From NCBI RefSeq assembly GCF_903933125.1, contig NZ_CAIZIZ010000310.1, positions 62,001-126,000 on the forward strand: 64,000 bases of DNA, written 5' to 3'. This document shows positions 21,501 to 30,116 of this stretch, piece by piece (position 1 is the first letter of the stretch; every line of letters begins with the position of its first letter). Made by a program: the position numbers and the translations under genes. A model generated the notes under the pieces. The model worked only from the letters and a program-made list of their open reading frames with translations, was not told the DNA's origin and did not search any database. Origin of the DNA: an uncultured Lamprocystis sp. (GTDB lineage Bacteria; Pseudomonadota; Gammaproteobacteria; Chromatiales; Chromatiaceae).

Positions 21501-21767
21501 CTGTTGAAGAAACGGCTCGCGGAGATCTACAAGACCGGCGGCACCTCCACCATCGATTACCTGGAAGTCAGCGGCCTCAAGCTTCCCGGCGGGGGGCGGA
21601 TCAGCCTGCAACTGCATCAACTCAAGCCCGAGGATGTGAAGGCCCTCGAGGAGCTGCTGGACCCGGCGATGGCCCTGACCACTCAGGATGGAGACACCGA
21701 GGTCCAGATCGTCATCGCCGAGCCGCAGCCCGGCTGCAAACTGGTTGGCGAGCTGAGCAAAGACTAG
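18513..21767 (+). CDS. DUF499-type large AAA+ ATPase (Hma/defence-associated)
   Basis: Walker A 'AFGGGKTHTLIAATHLAF', Walker B 'KVLIMLDELAAYAARIE'; ~1084 aa; co-located with DUF1156 methylase and PLD-helicase. Confidence 0.85.
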   Translation: MSILEFCQPRADLLAGTLNPEIFTANLMQVIDHYRGDPDVVQNIYTDPLAFFGEGTYPTEGMRQVLRNCFGRLGGKDATYPAIQRMESAFGGGKTHTLIAATHLAFKGTAIADAALGAIDAALLPAPGEVTVVGIAGDRVAIHETHGPRLIPYTLWGEIAFQIGGEALYQSIGPGASSFGSPGDEYFDIVFKGRKVLIMLDELAAYAARIEAARPGGRSSVATFLMSLFQYAKEHTGLAVILTLASQRDAFARQTAMILDLVSKARGQDVSKEEALGIARAADGEVRSVVQRDATAVVPVRGQEISRVLARRLFTRIDQGGAATTADAYMEMYRRTALLLPEQARQETYRERLIAHYPFHPTLIDYLTDKLATVESFQGTRGVLRVLALTVANLWRRQAPAPMIHACHLDLRDPRLSDELVSRTESAELMPIINADLGGPDSGDLKAQHSNAALADRANPHPEGFPLHEYAWKTVFLHSLAGFGDGLGSNVFGIAKQDALFATAFPGMTPPQVETALDALRSQAYYLRYSETEGRYYASTGVSINRVLADIRRALRGTKGVDQLIHETSRKVVKPGTLNFEVIAEVELPERIPDKGTKPTLALIALDSSSVDPTQLITQSGANKPRVHQNLVFLLVPDTVEVDGEYRPGDDMLDNAATRALDLRERLSGIGIDVLARRTLKNNPAGYGLSEAVLSDQTFNRDTKEREQALLTVVTQAYRNLWYPGQGGKIVRREISTAGGEGGRSVIESIREVLLGEGKLVTAELAATSATAGAAVKLFFAANKDYQTLEDLRSAFACRRDWPVLEDKGVFETLIRAGIGHGAWCLFRMGPAESEKPADFYARETGQLPLPIDLAEPGWCLVTPQGAKQRNWTAADKPDAAQVRKWVQEAIAQARYCSVTDVAAAVAQTHGDISVQDTGKAIDELVKANSLYVHAPDQDPSLDSTVLRGANEWVLETVSPDYKVVTKTEAAVRGWVITKVEPLSLSGDQARRKVLPLLKKRLAEIYKTGGTSTIDYLEVSGLKLPGGGRISLQLHQLKPEDVKALEELLDPAMALTTQDGDTEVQIVIAEPQPGCKLVGELSKD

Positions 21768-21784
21768 GGCACTGATCGACACCC

Positions 21785-22408
21785 ATGGCTAAGAAAAAAG
21801 TACCGCTCGATCTCGCCAAACACCTCGCGGAGCAACTCGCCAAGCTCAGCGCCAAGGCGCCTTTCCTCTTGCGTATCACCGAATGGCAGGATGCTCCGAT
21901 CCCGGTGCTGGTGGTCAAGGAGCGCCAGTACCGCGACCATGACGCGTCCGCTAAGGGGCCGGACGGCCAGCGCCGCCGCGCCCGCCCCGTCCTGATCGAA
22001 CGCGGCAACCTCGCGGGCGAGCCCCTGCACCGCTGCCTGCCGATGCTGCGTCGCGTCGTCGAAGGTGTCACCGATCCGGCCGGCGTCCCCTTGGAGTTGT
22101 CTCGCTACCTCACCAATGAGGGGCTGCGCTCCCGCGGCAATCTGCCCCTGGACGAAGAGGCCGGCGCCAAGCTCGCCCTGATCTTCCGTCTGCAGGACCG
22201 CATCAAAGATTTGGATCGGGTGGAGCTGATCGCCCATCGCGTCCGCCAGTTCACCCGTGAAGAGGCCGCCTATTGGCTATCGCGGACCACCAGCTTTGGG
22301 CCGATCGCCAACCGCTGGGCGCTCTCCGGGTTACGGACCATGCTGGGCGGGCATGCGGACGACAAGGGGGTTCAAGAGATGTTGGAGCGGCTGCGGTTGG
22401 CGGCATGA
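21785..22408 (+). CDS. small conserved partner of the DUF499 ATPase, unknown function
   Basis: 207-aa ORF 17 bp after the ATPase, same strand; 'AYWLSRTTSFGPIANRWALSGLRTMLGG' looks like a conserved core. Possibly the DUF7680-type partner, from memory only. Confidence 0.7.
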   Translation: MAKKKVPLDLAKHLAEQLAKLSAKAPFLLRITEWQDAPIPVLVVKERQYRDHDASAKGPDGQRRRARPVLIERGNLAGEPLHRCLPMLRRVVEGVTDPAGVPLELSRYLTNEGLRSRGNLPLDEEAGAKLALIFRLQDRIKDLDRVELIAHRVRQFTREEAAYWLSRTTSFGPIANRWALSGLRTMLGGHADDKGVQEMLERLRLAA

Positions 22409-22451
22409 ATCACGGGTGCTTGACCTGCTGACATCAGCGCCGGAACGGGGG

Positions 22452-23351
22452 CTATGCGAGTGGCGGCAGATCCCCACCCGACTTATCGCCCAGGCTCAGA
22501 AAATCCAACGGAAAGAGGCGGTGGGTCCGCAGCAAATTCAGCGATGCCTGTTCTTCGTCCTGCACCTGGTAGTCGCAGCTCGCAATACCGTCGGTCTCCT
22601 CGAAGGCTCGCGCAACCTCGCCGAGTAACCGCTCGATCCTCTTACGGTGCTCCCTATCTAGTCCCTCATCGACCAGCCCCACGAAATCGACCGCGTAGCC
22701 TTGGTCTCTAGGTAGTTCGTCCCAGGAAGACAGTTTGATATAGAGACCCAGCAAAGATGCGCCGCCTTTTTTCAATCGGCTCTCCAGCTTGCTTCGGACC
22801 TTCTGCGTTCTCTCGTTGAAGGCATCTGGAAACGCTGTACGAATCGTGCGGTTGAGTATCCATCGCTGGAGGATACGAACCGCCGCGTCCGTCACTACCA
22901 CCGATGCGTCGGGATCGATCGTAGCCAATCGGTGCCGCGGCACCAAGGCACGGCCATTCGAGCGGAGTTGAAACCAAGAATCGATCCCGGCGATGGAGAG
23001 CCGCACAAGCAGTGAACGTGGGTTCTTCCCCGCCGTAAGGTTCCCGTCCGGTTGGTAATCGGGCCCGAGCGATTCGCACCGGAATATCTCGACGACCGGC
23101 TCGTTCCCGTAGTCAGGATGCACAAGATCACAGCTTTGCGTGACCACCAACAGCCGGGTTCCATCAGTCCCATTCCCGGAACCCGCATGGGATGCGCCGT
23201 CTCGCACCCATGGAATATCGGCGCGCGCGACGCAGGACCACTGCCGCCAGCCACGCGCTTTGATCGATTCGGCCGCGGGGAGTGGTTGGTCCTCTGCGGT
23301 CGGCGCAATCCGGATGCGAAATAATCTACGAATCAGCCGCTGGAATAGCAT
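22452..23351 (-). CDS. uncharacterised protein with 'VVTQSCDLV' motif
   Basis: 299 aa; 'RLLVVTQSCDLVHPDYGNEPVVEIFRCESLG'; last gene of a three-gene minus-strand operon; overlaps the end of the HTH gene. Confidence 0.65.
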   Translation of the reverse strand: MLFQRLIRRLFRIRIAPTAEDQPLPAAESIKARGWRQWSCVARADIPWVRDGASHAGSGNGTDGTRLLVVTQSCDLVHPDYGNEPVVEIFRCESLGPDYQPDGNLTAGKNPRSLLVRLSIAGIDSWFQLRSNGRALVPRHRLATIDPDASVVVTDAAVRILQRWILNRTIRTAFPDAFNERTQKVRSKLESRLKKGGASLLGLYIKLSSWDELPRDQGYAVDFVGLVDEGLDREHRKRIERLLGEVARAFEETDGIASCDYQVQDEEQASLNLLRTHRLFPLDFLSLGDKSGGDLPPLA

Positions 23352-24123
23352 GCGTCAATAGATTCTCGTACTGGTCCTTCTCGGTTAGCGGGGCGAATCC
23401 CGCGTTGCGCGCTTGCCGCTGCTCTGCTTGCTCCACAGCCTTGGCCGCCAGCACGCCCAATTGCTGTTCGATAGCGGCGTGATCCAGTGATTCCTGCCCC
23501 AACAAATCGAGCAACGAGCGGCCATGGGCACCCTTGGCGCGCAGCAGACGCCCCACTGGTCCCTTCACGCGTGCCTGCCAGTCCAGGCAAACCTGACGGA
23601 GCGCGAGCAGTCGCTCGTAATTCGGGTCGCTTATCTGCCCTTCGCCGACCCAATCATAGATCGTCTGACGGGAGACACCCGCGATCCCTGCAAGATCGGT
23701 GACATTGATGCCGAGTACGCTCTTGATTTCGGCTACCAGGTCGGCCGCCTGAAAAACGGCGGCGGGGGTGTCCGTCACCGCCTTGGCCGACGGACTGGTC
23801 TTTCCAAGATCAGTGAATAGGGTCCCCCAAGTCGCCTCCGAGGTGGTCGGAATCTCGCGGCGGGCATAGTCGATCAGATAGCCGGACGAGCCGCCTGACC
23901 CGACGAGTAAGGCCAGCCCGACCCCACCGGTGAGACCAACACCGACCAGTGCGGCAAACACAGTGCCGTTGCGTAGGCTACACAAGCCAGGTCCACTGGG
24001 CGCCAGACAGTCCCGCTGTCCTGTTGCAACAAATTCGAGACTTGAAGCAGCGGGCCAGTCCTGCCAGACAGCGTAGGCGCCGCCTCCACGGTTTGCATCA
24101 ACTCTTTCGATAGTGTAAGTCAT
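23326..24123 (-). CDS. HTH-domain protein with possible hydrophobic N-terminal segment
   Basis: 'LGINVTDLAGIAGVSRQTIYDWVGEGQISDPNYERLLALRQVCLDW' is an HTH; hydrophobic 'TVFAALVGVGLTGGVGLALLVGSGGSSG'. ATG at 24123 (MTYTIERVD) is 4 bp after the upstream stop. Confidence 0.75.
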   Translation of the reverse strand: MTYTIERVDANRGGGAYAVWQDWPAASSLEFVATGQRDCLAPSGPGLCSLRNGTVFAALVGVGLTGGVGLALLVGSGGSSGYLIDYARREIPTTSEATWGTLFTDLGKTSPSAKAVTDTPAAVFQAADLVAEIKSVLGINVTDLAGIAGVSRQTIYDWVGEGQISDPNYERLLALRQVCLDWQARVKGPVGRLLRAKGAHGRSLLDLLGQESLDHAAIEQQLGVLAAKAVEQAEQRQARNAGFAPLTEKDQYENLLTHAIPAADS

Positions 24124-24127
24124 GTTT

Positions 24128-24895
24128 TTAGCGCCATGACTGCAAGGCAAATTCGGACACGGTTTTGCGAAAAGCCCCAGAGGTAACCTGATGCAGGGCA
24201 TCGAAGGTATCGACAATCTCTTGGACCGAGAACGGCACGACCCGCTCGATGAAATGGTCGTAGTCCAGCACCGCGATTTCCTCGTTGGGGGCGAACGGTT
24301 TGGTCAGGGTCAGCTCCAGCGGATGAAGATCCGGCGGTAAGAACCCAGGGCCGGTATTTTGTCCGAGCCGAATCACCAATTTGCCTCCAACCTGGGTGTC
24401 CGCAACCAGATTGATGAGTAGTCGCGGCTGGGTCGCGCCGATCTCGTCGAGCGTAATGCCGCTGATACCCGTGCGGAAATACTCGGCAAGCCGATGGCCC
24501 GGATCAGCCTGAAAGGCATCGACGTACCGCAGGCCAAGCCGCTCGGCCACCTCTACGCCAACCACCTCGTGGACGATCCCGAGCCCTTGGCTGAGGGCGG
24601 CAAAAAAAACCTCAGAGGTGTCGTAAACACTGGTGTGGAAGACGACGGAATCCGCCTGAAGTAGAAATCCGGTGCTGCGATCCCCGGCATCGAAGTACCA
24701 ACGGGGCGTCGTTTTTAGCTCTGGCTGCCCGAGTCCGAAGCGGACCTCTTGGATCTCGCTGGCGCGGTACAGAGGATACCCGGTCTTGCGCAGTCGCTCC
24801 TGAATCTGGGGCACATGGTCCGCCATCTTCAGGACCGCCCCAATGCGTACCTGGGCCAGGACGTAGATCAGCGGCGATTTGCTGAGTTTTTCCAC
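24128..24895 (-). CDS. TIGR04255-like family protein
   Basis: 'MEKLSKSPLIYVLAQVRIGAVLKMADHVPQIQERLRKTGYPLYR' and 'DSVVFHTSVYDTSEVFFAALSQGLGIVHEVVGVEVAERLGLRYVD' are the characteristic layout of TIGR04255 proteins. Confidence 0.75.
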   Translation of the reverse strand: MEKLSKSPLIYVLAQVRIGAVLKMADHVPQIQERLRKTGYPLYRASEIQEVRFGLGQPELKTTPRWYFDAGDRSTGFLLQADSVVFHTSVYDTSEVFFAALSQGLGIVHEVVGVEVAERLGLRYVDAFQADPGHRLAEYFRTGISGITLDEIGATQPRLLINLVADTQVGGKLVIRLGQNTGPGFLPPDLHPLELTLTKPFAPNEEIAVLDYDHFIERVVPFSVQEIVDTFDALHQVTSGAFRKTVSEFALQSWR

Positions 24896-24922
24896 GGTCG
24901 GCTTATCTTTAGTCTAGCCTAG

Positions 24923-24940
24923 TTGACACTTGACTTGACA
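24923..24940. promoter_or_regulatory. TTGAC direct repeats in the divergent promoter region (candidate operator / -35 cluster)
   Basis: ttgaca-c-ttgac-ttgaca between the divergent starts at 24895 (-) and 24988 (+). Confidence 0.35.
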
Positions 24941-24987
24941 GAGTATGGGATACTTCGGCCGTTAAGCAAGACCCTTGAGGACATCGG

Positions 24988-27900
24988 ATGGACACGACCA
25001 CGACTGACCGCCGCCTGATCGAGGCCGGATTTCCCTGTCACCAGGTTGGGGCGGAGACGCAGCGGGAACGGGACACCGGAAAACAACCGCCCACCGCTCG
25101 GTTGCACGTCTGGTGGGCGCGTCGGCCGTTAACGCCGAGTCGCGCCGCCATCCTCGCCTCCTTGCTGCCCGCTGGGACCGACCCTGACACCTTCGTTCGT
25201 CGACTCGGCATTGAGCAGGTCCAGGCACTGGTCCACGGCGCGCCTTGGACTCTAACCGGCAAACTGTTGGAGCGGGTCGAGAGCCGGGGCGGGCGGGAAG
25301 TGCTGCCGGTAGACCAGATTGTGTTGAGGGCCTTGGAGCAAGAGCAAACCTCTCGGGCGCAGAATCGGGCGCACATCGAGTCTCTAAAAGTCAACAATCC
25401 AGATTTGGCTAGAGATCCGGCGCTGGGCATCTGGGAAAGCGAAAGTCGCTCGCTACCCATGCCCTGGCCTGCGGAAGGCGATTTGTTGATGCTCCAGCGG
25501 GTTTCAGCCGATCCCGCTTGGTTCAAGGGACTCATGGAGATCGCCACTGCACAGGGTGTCCGCGTTCCTAACCTCTATGGATACGACCGGGCCTATGCCG
25601 CTCCAGTCCCTTACCAGCCTTCGGGCTTGACCATTCTCGACCCAACTGCCGGCGGTGGCTCTATTCCGTTCGAGGCCATTCGTCTAGGGCATCGCGTAAT
25701 CGCGAATGATCTGAACCCTGTTGCCGCAGCAATCCTGCACGCGACCTTGGATTACCCCGCGCGGTTCGGCAAACCACTTCTTGCCGAAATCGAGCGGTGG
25801 GGAAGTCAACTGCTTGGCGCGTTGGACAGAGACCTTCCCGAAACCTTTCTTGCTTATGGTGATCTTCCCGAGGAAGAAACTGAAGCGCTGAGGCGCCATC
25901 TTCGGCGCGCACCAAAGCTGTTCGATGACTTCAATCGAGAATCTGTAACGAGCTACCTATTTGTCCGGCTGGTAAACTGCCCCCATTGCGGCAGCGAGGC
26001 CCCGCTGCTCAACACCTGTTGGCTGTCCAAAGAGTCAGGTGATCCCTGGGGTGTTCGCATCATCCCGGAGAATGCCAAGATCCGCTTCGAGACCTATCGA
26101 ATTAAACACGGCCGTGGACCAAACGGCGAGGACCCAAACGCCGCAACGGTCAATCGTGGCATTGGCCAATGCATTCATTGCAAACAGGCCATCGACGGCG
26201 AGGAGATCAAGCGTCAGGCTCGCGCCTCCGCCAAGCACCCCGTGCCCATGACGGACCGCCCGGACGGCTGGCAGGATCGGCTCTATGCCGTGGTCGCCGT
26301 GCGCCTGGAGCCCAAGCTCGACGGCCACGGCCAACCCCTACGCTACACCTCAGGCGCCCGCAAGGGTGAGATCAAGACCACCAAGGTCCGCTACTTCCGC
26401 GCGCCGAACCAGCGTGACCTGGACGCACTGGCCGAGGCCCAGCGTCGTTTACAGACCAACTGGGGGGCCTGGGATGGGCTGGGTCTGATCCCGACCGAGG
26501 GTATCGACCGCTGCTCCAACTACGACCGTGGACACCGGATGTACGGCGAGGAACGCTGGTGCGACCTGTTCACCCCGCGCCAGTTGCTGGGTCACCTCAC
26601 CCTGACCGAGACGTTGAACCGGCTGAAACCCGAGATCTTGGCCGAACTGGGGTCCGATCGGGGGCGGGCGGTCGTGACCTATCTGCAACTCGCCATCGAC
26701 AAGGGAATGGACTACAACAGCCGGCATACGCGTTGGGAATATACGCGAGGCGTTGTCAAGGGCACCTTCAGTCGCCATAACTATGCGATTCAATGGAGCT
26801 TCGGCGAGATGATCTTCAGCGGCCCAAACTCCGGTGCCGCCTGGGGTCTATCGCAGGTCGTGGATGCGTATAAGGGCATTGCGGAACTGGTGGAGCCGGT
26901 ACACCAACATACCCAGGGCAATCTGCCGCTGACGATCCTCAACCAACGCGGCGACTATTTACCGCAGGTGGAAACGGGTACGGTCGATCTGGTTTGTATG
27001 GACCCGCCATATTACGACAACGTCCTCTACGCGGAGCTATCCGATTTCTTCTATGTCTGGCAGCGACGCACCCTGGCCGACCTCTATCCCGGCCAGTTCA
27101 CTCGGCGTTTGACCGATAAAAAATCGGAAGCGGTGGCCAATCGTGCCCGCGACGGCAGCGGTGAGGCGGCCAAAGCGGCCTATGAGCGGATGATGCGGGA
27201 CATCTTCCGGGAGTGCCTCCGGGTATTGAAGGACGACGGTCTCTTCACCCTGATGTTCAACCACAAGTCCCAAGATGCGTGGGAGACCCTCACCCGCTCG
27301 CTGATCGATGCCGGCTGGGTCATCACCGCCTGCTTCCCGGTGGAGTCCGAGGGCGAGAACTCCATGCACCAGAAAGACCTGGCCGCCGCCGCCAGTTCTA
27401 TCTTTCTCTCCTGCCGCAAGCGCCCGGCCCAAGACACAGAGACCGCCATCTGGGAGAGCGCCTTCGGTCAAGTCGGCATCCGTCACCAGATCGAGGCCGC
27501 CGTCCGCCAGGGACTCACAGAATTTGAGCCGCTGCATCTGAACCCGGTGGACGAGATGGTCGCGAGCTACGGCAAGGCGCTTCAGGTCCTCTCCGCCCAC
27601 TGGCCGGTGCAGGACGGCGATGACCTGGTGAGTCCCGTCAAGGCCATGAACGAGGCGAGCCGCGTGGTTTCCCAGGGCCGGGTCAGTCAGATCACCAAGG
27701 GAAAGGTCCGGGTGGAGGACCTGGACAGCGAGACCGCCATGGCCCTAACCATCTTTGGCATCTGGGAGTTGGCCGAGGTCGCCTATGACGACATCCTGAA
27801 CCTCTCCCGCTCCTTGGGCATCGCCCTGGACGGCAAGCCCGCGGGCTACCGGGTCCAGGATCGGGAGATCGGCATCAACCAGTCCGTCGGTACCCGTGGC

Positions 27901-28209
27901 CGCGACAAAGGCGCGGAAGGTTACCAGGCGCCCCTGGTCCGCACCGGCTCCAAGCTCCGCCTGGCGCTGCCGGAGGAGCGCCACGCCGTCCGCCTGACCA
28001 CCCCCCAGACCGACTGGGATCGCCTCCAGGGTCTGATCGCCGCCTACCGTGAGGGCGATATCCCGGTCGCCCGCGCCTATCTACAGGAGCACGCGGCAGA
28101 AAGTGCCGAGCGCATCCTCGCCCTTCTGGAAGTTTGGGCCGCCGAGACGCGCAACCCGGACCTCAAGCGCCAGGGGCGCATGGCCCTTTTCGGCTTGCGC
28201 GGGGGTTGA
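24988..28209 (+). CDS. DUF1156-type DNA (adenine) methyltransferase with Zn-ribbon
   Basis: N-terminal 'IEAGFPCHQVGAETQRERDTGKQPPTARLHVWWARRPLTPSRAAILASLLP'; SAM motif 'ILDPTAGGGSIPFEAIRLGHRVIANDLNPVA'; catalytic 'DLVCMDPPYYDNVLYAELSDFFYVW'; CPHC/CIHC zinc motifs. Confidence 0.92.
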   Translation: MDTTTTDRRLIEAGFPCHQVGAETQRERDTGKQPPTARLHVWWARRPLTPSRAAILASLLPAGTDPDTFVRRLGIEQVQALVHGAPWTLTGKLLERVESRGGREVLPVDQIVLRALEQEQTSRAQNRAHIESLKVNNPDLARDPALGIWESESRSLPMPWPAEGDLLMLQRVSADPAWFKGLMEIATAQGVRVPNLYGYDRAYAAPVPYQPSGLTILDPTAGGGSIPFEAIRLGHRVIANDLNPVAAAILHATLDYPARFGKPLLAEIERWGSQLLGALDRDLPETFLAYGDLPEEETEALRRHLRRAPKLFDDFNRESVTSYLFVRLVNCPHCGSEAPLLNTCWLSKESGDPWGVRIIPENAKIRFETYRIKHGRGPNGEDPNAATVNRGIGQCIHCKQAIDGEEIKRQARASAKHPVPMTDRPDGWQDRLYAVVAVRLEPKLDGHGQPLRYTSGARKGEIKTTKVRYFRAPNQRDLDALAEAQRRLQTNWGAWDGLGLIPTEGIDRCSNYDRGHRMYGEERWCDLFTPRQLLGHLTLTETLNRLKPEILAELGSDRGRAVVTYLQLAIDKGMDYNSRHTRWEYTRGVVKGTFSRHNYAIQWSFGEMIFSGPNSGAAWGLSQVVDAYKGIAELVEPVHQHTQGNLPLTILNQRGDYLPQVETGTVDLVCMDPPYYDNVLYAELSDFFYVWQRRTLADLYPGQFTRRLTDKKSEAVANRARDGSGEAAKAAYERMMRDIFRECLRVLKDDGLFTLMFNHKSQDAWETLTRSLIDAGWVITACFPVESEGENSMHQKDLAAAASSIFLSCRKRPAQDTETAIWESAFGQVGIRHQIEAAVRQGLTEFEPLHLNPVDEMVASYGKALQVLSAHWPVQDGDDLVSPVKAMNEASRVVSQGRVSQITKGKVRVEDLDSETAMALTIFGIWELAEVAYDDILNLSRSLGIALDGKPAGYRVQDREIGINQSVGTRGRDKGAEGYQAPLVRTGSKLRLALPEERHAVRLTTPQTDWDRLQGLIAAYREGDIPVARAYLQEHAAESAERILALLEVWAAETRNPDLKRQGRMALFGLRGG

Positions 28210-28318
28210 TGGGCATCGCTGTCGCTCTGTCCATCCTACGCGGCTGCGGGACCATGTCGCCCCACGGGGAGCCCCGGTATCCGCTAAACTCGGGCCAGAC
28301 AACACCGGGAAAGCACCC

Positions 28319-28561
28319 ATGCAACCGCAAACAGCCGAGATCGAACGGGCCATCATGGGCCTGGATCGCCGCGACAAACTTCACCTGATCGAGGTTCTGG
28401 CCCATGCCTTACAGTGGGACCAGACGGCGCCACCGCCCGCCGCGCGCAAGGCCCAACTGGACGGCCTGCTGCGGGAGTTGGATGCCCTCCCCAGTGAGAG
28501 TGTGGACGACGGATTCTCCAACCGGGACCACGATGCCCAGATCTATGGACGACGGCCGTGA
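28319..28561 (+). CDS. short antitoxin-like protein upstream of PIN fragment
   Basis: 80 aa MQPQTAEIERAIMGLDRRDKLHLIEVLAHALQWD...; overlaps the PIN start by 4 bp (ATGA-type) as in VapBC operons. Confidence 0.55.
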   Translation: MQPQTAEIERAIMGLDRRDKLHLIEVLAHALQWDQTAPPPAARKAQLDGLLRELDALPSESVDDGFSNRDHDAQIYGRRP

Positions 28562-28785
28562 TTTTCGTGGATACCGGCGCCTGGTTCGCCGTTTTCGTGC
28601 CCGCGGACGCAGACCATGTGGTTGCGCGGGCTTGGTTGGTCCGTAACCAGGCGCCGCTGCTGACCACCGATTACGTCGTCGATGAATTGTTAACCCTGAT
28701 GCGGATGCGCGGCGAGAATCGACGCGCTTTGCGTGTCGGTCAATCACTCTTCGACCAAGAACTGGCCGAAATTGAAGGCGATTAA
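28558..28785 (+). pseudogene. PIN-domain (VapC-like) toxin, C-terminally truncated
   Basis: 'MIFVDTGAWFAVFVPADADHVVARAWL...LLTTDYVVDELLTLMRMRGENRRALRVGQSL' gives the N-terminal PIN acidic residues (D5, E42) but stops at 75 aa, lacking the C-terminal acidic motif. Confidence 0.75.
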
Positions 28786-28820
28786 TCGGGGCTTATCGCC
28801 CTTCCGGTGAGGTTCGAGTC

Positions 28821-30113
28821 ATGCACATCCGCCAGATTCACATAAAGAACATCAAGTCTATTCGCGAGCTGACCTGGGACATACCGGCGGACAAGGCCAA
28901 GGGCTGGCATGTGGTGCTTGGCGATAATGGGGCAGGCAAGTCGACCCTGTTGAAGTCGATCGCCGTTGCCTTACTCGGGCCGCGTGAGTCCTACGGGTTA
29001 CGACAGCCTTGGGATGCCTGGTTGCGTGATGGCTGCGACATAGGCGAGATCGAGCTACAAATCGCCTGGAATCCAGATTTCGACGGCTTTGCTGGGAAGG
29101 GAACAATACCGGCCGCGGATACCCTTCTGCCTTTGGGCTTGAAGCTGGCGCGAGCGGACGACGACACGAAGGCCCCTTCATTTGAGCCGCTGAAAAGCAA
29201 ACCTGACCCAAACAGACACGTTTGGGGCAGCGAACGAGGCTGGTTCGCGGCTTCATACGGCCCGTTTCGGCGTTTCACCGGGGGCGTGGGGCGCGTGGAG
29301 CAATCCACATCGGGGACCCTGCTTCGACTCAATCGACACTTATCGCTGTATGGCGAAGGCATCGCACTGACGGAGGGGTTGGAGTGGTTGGTCGGGTTAC
29401 GCGCTGAGGGGCTTTTTCAGGACGATGCTCACGTTCTACTGGATCCGTTAAAACGATTCATCAACCAGGATGGCTTCTTGCCGTCGGGAGTACAACTAAA
29501 AGACATTACGCCGAAGCAGGTGGTTTTTTCGGATGCATCGGGGGTGTCGATTCCCGTGCAGGAGCTTAGCGATGGGTACCGCTCGATCCTAAGCATGACC
29601 TTTGAACTGATTCGACAACTCTCATTTGCGTTTGGACCGGGGCAGATCTTTGATTGGTATGACCCTGAAAAAGTGTGGGCCGGCGGCGTCGTACTCATCG
29701 ACGAGGTCGACGCCCATCTGCATCCCACCTGGCAGAAGCGCATCGGATTCTGGCTCTGCGCACACTTCCCCAATATCCAGTTCATCGTCTCCACCCACAG
29801 CCCCCTGATCTGCCAGGCGGCCGAGCACGGCTCGATCCTGCTGCTGCCCCGCTCCGGGACCAATGACGAGGCCCGATTGCTGGATGGCAATGAATTCAAG
29901 CGTGTGGTCTACGGCAACGTGCTGGATGCTTACGGCACCGATGCCTTCGGCGCGGAAGCGGCGAATACCCGGTCGCTGACAGCGCAGGGAATGCGCGACC
30001 GCCTGGCCCAGTTGAATAATAAGGAACTCGTCACGGGACTGGACGAGGCGGAGCGAAACGAACAGGTGCAACTCCGTGCGGCCCTGCCGACTGTCGCCTC
30101 AAGGGTCGATTGA
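28821..30113 (+). CDS. SMC/ABC-type AAA ATPase (PtuA/OLD-like)
   Basis: 'HIRQIHIKNIKSIRELTWDI', Walker A 'LGDNGAGKSTLLKSI', signature-like 'QELSDGYRSILSM', Walker B 'VLIDEVDAHLHPTWQ', 'STHSPLICQAA'. Confidence 0.88.
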   Translation: MHIRQIHIKNIKSIRELTWDIPADKAKGWHVVLGDNGAGKSTLLKSIAVALLGPRESYGLRQPWDAWLRDGCDIGEIELQIAWNPDFDGFAGKGTIPAADTLLPLGLKLARADDDTKAPSFEPLKSKPDPNRHVWGSERGWFAASYGPFRRFTGGVGRVEQSTSGTLLRLNRHLSLYGEGIALTEGLEWLVGLRAEGLFQDDAHVLLDPLKRFINQDGFLPSGVQLKDITPKQVVFSDASGVSIPVQELSDGYRSILSMTFELIRQLSFAFGPGQIFDWYDPEKVWAGGVVLIDEVDAHLHPTWQKRIGFWLCAHFPNIQFIVSTHSPLICQAAEHGSILLLPRSGTNDEARLLDGNEFKRVVYGNVLDAYGTDAFGAEAANTRSLTAQGMRDRLAQLNNKELVTGLDEAERNEQVQLRAALPTVASRVD

Positions 30114-30116
30114 GTC

